Shown: positions 40,738-48,395 of the stretch, piece after piece
How the letters are laid out: the number at the start of each line of letters is the position of its first letter
Position numbering within the stretch: the first letter of the stretch is position 1
NCBI RefSeq assembly: GCF_937891315.1
Contig: NZ_CALAGI010000046.1
Coordinates: 1-48,395, forward strand
Origin: an uncultured Amaricoccus sp.
GTDB lineage: Bacteria; Pseudomonadota; Alphaproteobacteria; Rhodobacterales; Rhodobacteraceae
DNA length: 48,395 nt
Direction of reading: 5' to 3'
Program-made: the position numbers and the translations under genes
The notes under the pieces: generated by a model
What the model was told of the DNA's origin: nothing
Database searches by the model: none
What the model saw: only the letters and a program-made list of their open reading frames with translations

Positions 40738-42330
40738 CTACCGCTCCGCCAGAATGGCGTCGATCTCCGCGCGGTGGCGGTGCATGGCGCGGAACACGCG
40801 CCAATCGCGTTCGAAGCGCGCGGCGGCGTCCGGGTTCGGCGAGCGAAGGGCGCCGCCCTGATGCATCGCCCGACCGGCGGCGACCAGATCGGGATGCACG
40901 CCCGCGCCGACCGCCGCGGCCATCGCCGTGCCGAGCAGCACCGCGTCCGGCGCCGATGGCACCATCACGCGGCAGCCGGTGACGTCGGCATAGAGCTCCA
41001 TCAGCACCGGATTGCGTGTATGACCGCCCGCGATGTTCAGCGTATCGATCACGTAGCCGCTCTCGTTCATCCGCTCGAGGATATGCCGCAACCCCAGTGC
41101 CACCGCGACCGAGGTCCGCCAGTAGAGCCGACAGAGCCCGTCGAACGAGGCATCCATCGACAGGCCGGAGATCACCCCGAGCGCCGATGGGTCGGCCAGC
41201 GGCGATCGGTTGCCGTGGAAGTCCGGTACCACATGCAGCCGTCCGGCCAGATCCCGCCCTTCGCTCTCGCGCAGTTCGGCGATCCGCGCGCAGACGCGCC
41301 CATGCAGTGCCGGGGTCGGGTCGGCGCCGCCACCCCAGATCTTGCAGATGTGGTCGAGCAGCGCGCCGGAAACCGACTGTCCACCCTCGTTCATCCAGAG
41401 ATCCGGCAGCGCGACGCCGAGATACGGCCCCCAGGTGCTCGACGTCATCCGGGGCGCGTGCGAGAAGGCCATGACGCAGGATGAGGTGCCGGCGATCAGC
41501 GCCATGTGACGCTCCACCTCCGGGCCGCCACCCGCGAGATGGCCGAGCACGCCGAGCGCGCCGGCATGGGCGTCGATCAGCCCCGAAGCGACCCGGGTCG
41601 CCGTTGTCAGCCCGAGTTCGGCCGCCGCCTCCACCGTCAGCGGACCGAGATCGTCGCCGATCGGCCGCGCGACTTCGGGCAGCGCGGCGCGGGCCATGAG
41701 ATCGTCGAGCCCCATCGCCGCCAGGAAGTCATGCCGCCAGCCGACCGGTTCATGCGCGAGATAGGTCCATTTGCTGGTGAGCGTGCATTGTGAACGCTCG
41801 AAGCTGCCCGTCGCCTTCCAGGTCAGGAAATCGGTCAGGTCGAAGATCATCCCGGCGCGGCTCCAGGCCGCCGGCAGTCGGCGCTTCAGCCACATCAGCT
41901 TCGGAATCGCCATTTCGGGCGACATGACGCCACCCACATAGTCGATGACCCTGTGCCCGCTCGCGGTACATTCCGCCGCTTCGGCCTGCGCCCGGTGGTC
42001 GAGCCAGACGATGGTGTCCCAGCGTTCCGGCCCGTCGAGCGACACCCCTACCGGCGCGCCGGAGGCGTCGCGCACCACGATCGAGCAGGTGGCGTCGAAC
42101 GAGATTCCGGCGACATCCCCGGGCGCGACGCCGGACGCTTCGAGCGCCGCGCGGGTCGCGCCGCCGCAGGCCCGCCAGATATCGGCGCTGTCCTGCTCGG
42201 CATGGTCGGCGCGCGCCATGCGCAGTGTGATCGGCCGCTCGGCCCGCGCCAGCATCCGCCCGGAGGAGTCGAAAATCCCGGCTCGCGCGCTGCCGGTGCC
42301 GACATCGACGGCTGCGAGGAATTTCGCCAT
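40738..42330 (-). CDS. FGGY-family carbohydrate kinase
   Basis: This 530-residue FGGY kinase phosphorylates a sugar or polyol. The N-terminal ATPase fold opens MAKFLAAVDVGTGSARAGIF; further blocks are WRACGGATRAALEASGV, TIVWLDHRAQAEA and GTSSCVMAFSHAP, and the C-terminal signature MNESGYVIDTLNIAGGHTRN. Ribulokinase-type members are the closest by eye. It lies last in the polyol operon after a HAD gene (gap 3 bp), as often in smo-type operons. The substrate may be a ketose made by SmoS/MtlK or a pentulose; undecided. Confidence 0.88.
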   Translation of the reverse strand: MAKFLAAVDVGTGSARAGIFDSSGRMLARAERPITLRMARADHAEQDSADIWRACGGATRAALEASGVAPGDVAGISFDATCSIVVRDASGAPVGVSLDGPERWDTIVWLDHRAQAEAAECTASGHRVIDYVGGVMSPEMAIPKLMWLKRRLPAAWSRAGMIFDLTDFLTWKATGSFERSQCTLTSKWTYLAHEPVGWRHDFLAAMGLDDLMARAALPEVARPIGDDLGPLTVEAAAELGLTTATRVASGLIDAHAGALGVLGHLAGGGPEVERHMALIAGTSSCVMAFSHAPRMTSSTWGPYLGVALPDLWMNEGGQSVSGALLDHICKIWGGGADPTPALHGRVCARIAELRESEGRDLAGRLHVVPDFHGNRSPLADPSALGVISGLSMDASFDGLCRLYWRTSVAVALGLRHILERMNESGYVIDTLNIAGGHTRNPVLMELYADVTGCRVMVPSAPDAVLLGTAMAAAVGAGVHPDLVAAGRAMHQGGALRSPNPDAAARFERDWRVFRAMHRHRAEIDAILAER

Positions 42331-42333
42331 GCC

Positions 42334-43005
42334 TCAGTCCTTGCCGTGCACGAGACCTACCAGGTCGCGCATGTCGCTCACCAGCCGGTCCGGTTCAAGC
42401 GTCGCGAGGCGTGTTTCCAGCTCGGCGCGCCCGGCATGACCACCGCCGGTGAAGCCCACCGCCCGCATGCCGGCGGCGCGGGCCGCGCTTACTCCGGCCG
42501 GGCTGTCCTCGACGACAAGGCAGGCCATCGGATCGTAGCCCATGCGCTCGGCGGCGAACAGGAAAAGGTCGGGCGCGGGCTTGCCCAGGGCGACCATCGA
42601 GGCGCTGAAGGCCCGCCCCTCGAACCAGCGCCAGAGCCCGGTCAGCCGCAGGCTGAGTTCGACGCGTTCCGGCTGCGACGACGAGGCGACGCAGAAGGGA
42701 ACGCGAAGCGCCGCCAGCGTGTCGGCTACTCCGGACATCGGGCGAAGTTCTTCGCGAAAGGCGGCGTAGAGCCGCTGGCGCATCTCGGCGAGGGCCACCG
42801 CGTCGAGCGTGATACCGAAATCCTCGCTCAGCGTCCGGCCGACGCTCGCAAGGCTGCGGCCGAGGAAAAGCTCGTATCCGACAGCGGGCTCGAGGCTCAG
42901 CCCCGCGCTCCGGATGGTTTCGAGCAGGATCCGCATGGACACGGGTTCGCTATCGACCAGCACCCCGTCGCAGTCGAAGATGACGAGGTCGGGCGGCGGT
43001 TTCAC
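42334..43005 (-). CDS. HAD-superfamily phosphatase/phosphomutase-like
   Basis: This HAD hydrolase of subfamily IA has the motif FDCDGVLVDSEPV (catalytic Asp pair), VASSSQPERVELSL (motif II), Lys in GKPAPDLF and VVEDSPAGVSAARAAGM. The start is a GTG at 43005, giving VKPPPDLVIF and overlapping the mtlK stop (GTGA). At 223 residues it resembles beta-phosphoglucomutase or 6-phosphogluconate phosphatase-like members. It lies within the polyol operon, so a sugar phosphate substrate is likely. Confidence 0.88.
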   Translation of the reverse strand: MKPPPDLVIFDCDGVLVDSEPVSMRILLETIRSAGLSLEPAVGYELFLGRSLASVGRTLSEDFGITLDAVALAEMRQRLYAAFREELRPMSGVADTLAALRVPFCVASSSQPERVELSLRLTGLWRWFEGRAFSASMVALGKPAPDLFLFAAERMGYDPMACLVVEDSPAGVSAARAAGMRAVGFTGGGHAGRAELETRLATLEPDRLVSDMRDLVGLVHGKD

Positions 43006-44495
43006 ATTCCGCCGTCGAGATACCGTCGGAGCGTCGCCTCTGTTCCGTCCGCCCAAAGCGCCCGCAGGCTGGTGGCGAAACGATCGCGAAAGGCGCCGGA
43101 GTCGGCGGTGGTGCCATAGATATCGCGCATTCCGAGCCAGTGGGCGGGATCCTCGCGCGCGATTCCCGCCGCCGCGGTCAGCCGGTCCCAGTTCGGATCG
43201 TTCGGCTCGATCACCGCGCCGGAATCGGTGACGCCGTAGCAATAACGGCACCAGAGCGCGCTTTCGAGCGCGAGGCCGGTGACATCGAGGCCGCGGTCCA
43301 GCCGGTCGGCGATCGAGGGAATGATGAATTTCGGCTGCCGGTTGGAGCCGTCGAGGCAGAGGCGGCGGATGGTGTCGCCGATCTTGGGATTGAGGCAGCG
43401 TTCCTCGACCTTCTGGAAATAGCCGTCGAGGTCGGTGCCGGGGACGGGCGGCACGATCGGAATGACCTCCTCGCGCTCGACCTTTCGCAGGAAGGCGCGG
43501 ACGAGAGGGTTCTCCATGCCCTCCTGGACGAAATGGATGTCCATGAGGCCGGAGGGATAGGCGATGATCGCGTGGCCGCCATTCAGGATGCGGATCTTCA
43601 TCAACTCCCAGGGCGTCACGTCCTTGACGAACTCGGCGCCGACGTCCTCGAACGCGGGGCGGCCGGCGGAGAAATCGTCCTCGACCACCCATTGCAGGAA
43701 GTCCTCGCAGAACACCGGCCAGGCGTCATCGATGCCGAACTGGTCGCGGGTGATCGCGCGTTCGCGGTCCGAAGTCGCGGGGGCGATCCGGTCTACCATC
43801 GCGTTCGGGAAGGCGACGCTGTCGTGGACCCAGGCGGCGAAACCCTTGTCCTGCGCCTCGGCGAGGCCGGCCACCGCGGCGCGGCAGACCTTGCCGTTGT
43901 GCGGAACATTGTCGCAGGACATGACTGTGAACGGAGCGACACCGGCCGCCTTGCGCGCCTTCAACCCGGCGAGGATCAGGCCGAAGACGGTCTTCGGATC
44001 GTCGGGGTTCCGCGCATCGGCGACGATGGCCGGCGAGTCCGGATCGAACTTGCCGAGCGCCGGGTTCACGAAATAGCCGCCTTCGGTCACGGTCAGCGAG
44101 ACGATCCTGATCGCCGGATCGGACAGGGCCCGGATGATCGCCGGGCCGTTCATCGGCGGCAGGAAGTCGGTCATCACCCCGGTGACCCGCGCGGCCGAGA
44201 CCGCCGCCGACTGCTCGACCACCGTCGAGAGCCAGTCCTGACCGGCGAGCGCGTCGCGCATCTTGGTGTCATGGGGCGTTACGCCGGCGCCGAGGATGGC
44301 GAAGTCCCGTGCCTTGCCCTCGTTCATCAGCCGGTCGAGATAGACCTGCAGATGCGCGCGGTGAAAATTGCCGATGCCGAAATGCAGGATCCCCGGCGAC
44401 AGATCAGCCCGCGCATAGGTCGGTCGGGCGACCCGCTCCGGCAGCTTGCCGAGATTGGCGAGGCTGAGCGGCGTGGCGAGGATGTGGTTTGGCAT
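43002..44495 (-). CDS. mtlK: Mannitol 2-dehydrogenase
   Basis: MtlK oxidises D-mannitol to D-fructose with NAD. The 497-residue protein is a polyol-specific long-chain dehydrogenase with GILHFGIGNFHRAHLQVYLD (NAD-binding), VSLTVTEGGYFVN, SCDNVPHNG and the catalytic region ELMKIRILNGGHAIIAYPSG (Lys, Asn, His). The start has GAGGAG upstream. It overlaps the HAD gene and follows smoS by 122 bp, a gap possibly containing a weak secondary structure. Confidence 0.95.
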   Translation of the reverse strand: MPNHILATPLSLANLGKLPERVARPTYARADLSPGILHFGIGNFHRAHLQVYLDRLMNEGKARDFAILGAGVTPHDTKMRDALAGQDWLSTVVEQSAAVSAARVTGVMTDFLPPMNGPAIIRALSDPAIRIVSLTVTEGGYFVNPALGKFDPDSPAIVADARNPDDPKTVFGLILAGLKARKAAGVAPFTVMSCDNVPHNGKVCRAAVAGLAEAQDKGFAAWVHDSVAFPNAMVDRIAPATSDRERAITRDQFGIDDAWPVFCEDFLQWVVEDDFSAGRPAFEDVGAEFVKDVTPWELMKIRILNGGHAIIAYPSGLMDIHFVQEGMENPLVRAFLRKVEREEVIPIVPPVPGTDLDGYFQKVEERCLNPKIGDTIRRLCLDGSNRQPKFIIPSIADRLDRGLDVTGLALESALWCRYCYGVTDSGAVIEPNDPNWDRLTAAAGIAREDPAHWLGMRDIYGTTADSGAFRDRFATSLRALWADGTEATLRRYLDGGM

Positions 44496-44617
44496 CGGCT
44501 ATCTCCTCGAATGGCACCGCCGGCCTTGGCGGGGGAGGACGGCGGGCAACGAAGGGCGAAGGCCGGTCGCGCGACCCTCGCCCCGGATCTTCGGAGCGGT
44601 GGCGTGACGCGGTGCCA

Positions 44618-45388
44618 TCAGCTCATCCACTGACCGCCATCGACATTGTAGGTCTGGGCGACGACATATTCGGCCTCCGCGCTGGCGAGGAAGATCGCCA
44701 TGCCGACGAGGTCCTCGGCGGTGCCCATGCGGCCATAGGGTACGCTCTCCCCGACGAGGCGCCGCTTCTCGCCGAGCGGCCGGTTCTCGTACTTGGCAAA
44801 GAGCGCATCGACGCCGTCCCAATGCTCGCCATCGACGACGCCGGGCGCGATGGCATTGACATTGATCCGGTGCTTGACGAGGTCGAGGCCGGCGGACTGG
44901 GTCAGGCTGATCACCGCCGCCTTGGTCGAGCAATAGACCGCGACCAGGGCCTCTCCCCGGCGGCCCGCCTGGCTCGCCATGTTGATGATCCGGCCGCCGC
45001 GTCCCTGCTTGATCATCTGGCGCGCGGCCGCCTGAAGCGTGAACAGCGTGCCGGCGACGTTGATCCGATAGAGCCGGTCGTAGCTGTCGCGGGTGATATC
45101 GACGATCGGCGCGGCGTCGAAGACCGCCGCGTTGTTGACGAGGATGTCGAGTCCGCCGGCCTTTTCCGCCACCTCGGCGATCGCCGAGTCGATCGAGCCC
45201 TGGTCGGTGACGTCGAGCCGCACGGCATAGGCGAGATCGCCGATCGACGCGGCGGTTTCCTCGGCGCGGGCGATGTCTATGTCGCCGATCGCGACCCGCG
45301 CACCTTCGCCGGCGTAGGCCTTGGCGAAGGTGGCGCCGATCCCGCGGGCGGCGCCGGTGATGAGCGCGGACTTGCCTGAGAGCCGCAT
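44618..45388 (-). CDS. smoS: Sorbitol (polyol) dehydrogenase, SDR
   Basis: SmoS oxidises D-glucitol (and often galactitol) to fructose or tagatose with NAD. The 256-residue SDR has TGAARGIG (cofactor), NNAA, ASQAG with the catalytic Ser equivalent, the Tyr-x-x-x-Lys VYCSTKAAV, and PGVVDGEHWDGVDALF, typical of sorbitol dehydrogenases. The start MRLSGKSALITG at 45388 is chosen because the smoK stop is just ahead (TGACATG). Confidence 0.94.
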   Translation of the reverse strand: MRLSGKSALITGAARGIGATFAKAYAGEGARVAIGDIDIARAEETAASIGDLAYAVRLDVTDQGSIDSAIAEVAEKAGGLDILVNNAAVFDAAPIVDITRDSYDRLYRINVAGTLFTLQAAARQMIKQGRGGRIINMASQAGRRGEALVAVYCSTKAAVISLTQSAGLDLVKHRINVNAIAPGVVDGEHWDGVDALFAKYENRPLGEKRRLVGESVPYGRMGTAEDLVGMAIFLASAEAEYVVAQTYNVDGGQWMS

Positions 45389-45389
45389 G

Positions 45390-46394
<1,005 letters not shown>

Positions 46395-46414
46395 TTTCGT
46401 TTCCTCCGGGGTTC

Positions 46415-47239
46415 CTATTTCACGGCGCCGAAGGTCAGGCCGCGGACGAGTTGCTTCTGGCTGAACCAGCCCATGATGAGGATCGGTGCGATGGCCATGA
46501 CCGAGGCCGCCGACAGCTTGGCCCAGAACAGGCCTTGCGGCGACGAGAAGCTGGCGATGAAAGCGGTCAGCGGTGCCGCGTTCGTCGTGGTCAGCCGGAT
46601 CGTCCAAAAGGCCTCGTTCCAGGCGAGGATGATGTTGAGGAGCAGGGTGGAGGCGATGCCGGGCACCGCCATCGGCGTCAGGATGTGCCAGATCTCGCCC
46701 CAGAGGCTGGCGCCATCCATCCGCGCCGCCTCGAGGATCTCGCCCGGGATCTCGCGGAAATAGGTGTAGAGCATCCAGACGACGATCGGCAGGTTGATGA
46801 GCATCAGCAGAAGGGTAAGCCCGATCCGGCTGTCCATCAGCCCGGCGCGGAGGAAGATGAGATAGATCGGCACGAGGACCGCCGCCGCCGGCATCATCTT
46901 GGTGGAGAGCATCCACATCAGAACGTCCTTGGTGCGCTTGGTCGGCGAGAAGGCCATGGCCCAGGCGCAGGGGATCGCGACGACGAGGGCGAGAATGGTG
47001 GAACCGACGGCGAGGATCACCGAATTCATGAACGGCTTCAGGTAGTTCTGCTGGTTCTGGACCGCGAAATAGCTCTCCAGCGTGAAGGACGGGATCAGGT
47101 TGAAGCCGGCGATCGCCTCGGGCTCCGTCTTGAGGCTGGTGATGATCGTGTAGAGGATGGGAAAGAAGATCACGAGAGCGACGACCCAGGCGGCGATGGT
47201 ATAGCCGACACGGGTGCGGGTGGGGACGGCGCGGGCCAT
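46415..47239 (-). CDS. smoG: Polyol ABC transporter permease 2
   Basis: MalG-type permease with six helices (274 residues), e.g. IAAWVVALVIFFPILYTIIT, the conserved EAA loop GEILEAARMDGASLWGEIWH and the C-terminal GLTFGAVK. AGGAGG lies 4 bases before the ATG. It is 10 bp after smoF and 20 bp before smoK. Confidence 0.95.
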   Translation of the reverse strand: MARAVPTRTRVGYTIAAWVVALVIFFPILYTIITSLKTEPEAIAGFNLIPSFTLESYFAVQNQQNYLKPFMNSVILAVGSTILALVVAIPCAWAMAFSPTKRTKDVLMWMLSTKMMPAAAVLVPIYLIFLRAGLMDSRIGLTLLLMLINLPIVVWMLYTYFREIPGEILEAARMDGASLWGEIWHILTPMAVPGIASTLLLNIILAWNEAFWTIRLTTTNAAPLTAFIASFSSPQGLFWAKLSAASVMAIAPILIMGWFSQKQLVRGLTFGAVK

Positions 47240-47249
47240 GGGTGCCTCC

Positions 47250-48119
47250 TCAATCCAGGTTCTTGCCGACGGCGCGCATCAGGAAGACCGCGACGATATT
47301 GGCGAGGATGACGGCGACGACGCCGCCCGCGGCCGCTCCGCCGACGTCCTGGTTGAGGAGCGCGGCGCGGTAGATCAGGAACGGCAGGTTGGTCGAGGCA
47401 TAGCCCGGGCCGCCGTTGGTCGTGACAAGGATCTCCGCGTAGACCCCGAGCAGGAAGATCGTCTGGATCAGGATGACGATGGTGATGGCGCGGGCCATGT
47501 GCGGCAGCGTCAGGTGCCAGAAGCGGCTGAGGAAGCCGGCGCCGTCCATCTCGGCCGCCTCCTTCTGCTCGCTGTCGAGCGATTGCAGCGAGGTAAGGAA
47601 GATCAGCGTGGCGAAGGGCAGCCATTGCCAGGCGACGATGACGATGATCGAGAGGAGCGGGTAGGTCGCGAACCAGTCGACCGGCGTTCCGCCGAAGAAC
47701 TTGGCGATGTCGGCGAAGACACCATAGCCCGGATGCAGGATCATGTTCTTCCAGATCAGCGCCGCCACGGGGGGCATGACGAAGAAAGGCGAGATCACCA
47801 GGATGCGCACGATGCCCTGGCCGAAGATCGGCTGGTCGATCAGCAGTGCGACGCCGGTGCCGAGGACGACGGTGATGGCGAGCACGCCGAGCACGATGGC
47901 GAGCGTGTTCCGGATCGCCTGGAAGAAGGCCGGATCGGTGAGGAAATAGGTGTAATTCTCGAATCCGGCCCAACCGCCGGCGGCGGGGTTGAGCAGGTTG
48001 TAGTAGCGGAACGAGAAATAGACCGTCATCGCCAGCGGCACGATCATCCAGATGAACAACAGGACGATCGCGGGCAGCCGCATGAAGCGGGCGATGGTCG
48101 CGGTCTGACGGGTGGCCAT
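47250..48119 (-). CDS. smoF: Polyol ABC transporter permease 1
   Basis: MalF-type permease of 289 residues with six predicted helices, starting MATRQTATIARFMRLPAIVL. The EAA loop is KEAAEMDGAGFLSRFWHLTL and the C-terminal part ends AVGKNLD. GAGGAG stands before the ATG. It follows the smoE remnant by 74 bp, which hold a stem-loop. Confidence 0.95.
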   Translation of the reverse strand: MATRQTATIARFMRLPAIVLLFIWMIVPLAMTVYFSFRYYNLLNPAAGGWAGFENYTYFLTDPAFFQAIRNTLAIVLGVLAITVVLGTGVALLIDQPIFGQGIVRILVISPFFVMPPVAALIWKNMILHPGYGVFADIAKFFGGTPVDWFATYPLLSIIVIVAWQWLPFATLIFLTSLQSLDSEQKEAAEMDGAGFLSRFWHLTLPHMARAITIVILIQTIFLLGVYAEILVTTNGGPGYASTNLPFLIYRAALLNQDVGGAAAGGVVAVILANIVAVFLMRAVGKNLD

Positions 48120-48146
48120 GGCTGGACTCCTCGCGCGACGGGAAGG

Positions 48147-48172
48147 GACCGCCCGGGGAAAGCCGGGCGGTC
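48147..48172 (-). repeat. Intercistronic stem-loop between smoE and smoF
   Basis: GACCGCCCGG (48147-48156) and CCGGGCGGTC (48163-48172) form a perfect 10-bp stem with a 6-base loop. Such hairpins after binding-protein genes often raise their mRNA level relative to permeases by blocking exonuclease decay. Confidence 0.5.
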
Positions 48173-48193
48173 AGATCTGGGGAGAGACGATCC

Positions 48194-48395
48194 TCAGTAG
48201 CCGCCGCGGCGCATTTCGCGCTCGGTCGCCGACTGGGCCTGGGCGAGCGCGTCATCGACGGCCGACCGGCGCGAGCCGAAGCGGAACGATTCGCGGAGTT
48301 CCTCGCCGCGGATCGGGCCCGGGACGTGTTCAAAAAACACGGGTTCTTGGTGCTCGAAAAGGCCGTCGCCGTCGACGCGAAGTAGACACGCGAAG
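48194..48395 (-). CDS. smoE: Partial polyol ABC transporter substrate-binding protein, N-terminus missing
   Basis: The 3' end of a minus-strand gene reads ...ESFRFGSRRSAVDDALAQAQ, SATEREMRRGGY, then stop at 48194-48196. This is the C-terminal helix of a SmoE-type periplasmic binding protein. The position, first in the smoFGK operon, supports it. The frame stays open to the right edge, but beyond about 48310 the residues (DGDGLFEHQEPVFFEH) and codon choice no longer look like this family. Confidence 0.65.
   Translation of the reverse strand, partial: FACLLRVDGDGLFEHQEPVFFEHVPGPIRGEELRESFRFGSRRSAVDDALAQAQSATEREMRRGGY
48275..48385 (+). pseudogene. Possible C-terminus of a ModA-like binding protein, at the edge
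   Basis: The plus frame AEAERFAEFLAADRARDVFK, then KHGFLVLEKAVAVDAK and TAG (48383-48385), resembles the C-terminal helix of ModA-type molybdate-binding proteins. GC-rich third positions favour this frame between about 48310 and 48370. It would run against the smoE fragment in the same DNA, so one is a shadow or the sequence is joined here. Treat as tentative. Confidence 0.3.

Overview
The window looks like an alphaproteobacterial chromosome fragment, most likely Rhodobacterales/Rhodobacteraceae. The DNA is GC-rich. Family-typical pieces include an Mcl1-type L-malyl-CoA lyase of the ethylmalonyl-CoA pathway, an smoEFGKS-mtlK polyol operon, a two-domain cold-shock protein, a LysR/DUF1127 divergent pair, the helicase-hslR-fdxA-carD gene order and hisN. 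No rRNA, CRISPR, phage or insertion sequence was seen. Both ends cut through genes, so the window may be a whole contig. Genus cannot be decided from sequence alone.

Left part (1-9.3 kb): a truncated beta-helix-like protein of unknown function runs off the left edge; then acpS, a PatB/MalY-type C-S lyase, mcl1, a SAM methyltransferase, accA, and a tightly coupled small ORF-rsmD-recQ string. Middle (9.3-22 kb): a Prx5-type peroxiredoxin; an operon of ridA, a GDPD-family phosphodiesterase, a COG3146 acyltransferase-like gene and phhB; mlaA-mlaC-pdxH overlapping head to tail; an RTX repeat protein; a nemRA-like regulator/ene-reductase pair with glutaminase; a small DMT protein; a double cold-shock protein with DUF192; tRNA-Pro(UGG); hisN; and an XRE regulator.

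Right part (22-40.7 kb): typA, corA, a quinone oxidoreductase, lysR/DUF1127, the classical tesA/ybbA-ybbP locus and an EAL protein. The EAL upstream region holds two copies of the alphaproteobacterial LexA-box pattern GTTC-N7-GTTC, 32 bp apart. A short AT-rich island with two orphan small ORFs follows, then an alpha/beta hydrolase with an SCP2 protein, a TPR protein, and the SUV3-like helicase-hslR-fdxA-carD block.

Right end (40.7-48.4 kb): a polyol (sorbitol/mannitol) uptake and oxidation operon on the minus strand. An ABC transporter (smoE remnant, smoF, smoG, smoK) imports the polyol, SmoS and MtlK oxidise it to a ketose, and a HAD phosphatase and an FGGY kinase act further down. The smoE reading frame seems to join foreign sequence near the very end, where a ModA-like C-terminus reads in the opposite direction.

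The points most worth a second look are the tandem LexA-like boxes before the EAL gene, the AT-rich island at about 33.2-34.0 kb, the truncated repeat protein at the left edge, the unrecognised 57-residue ORF coupled to rsmD, and the junction at the right edge.
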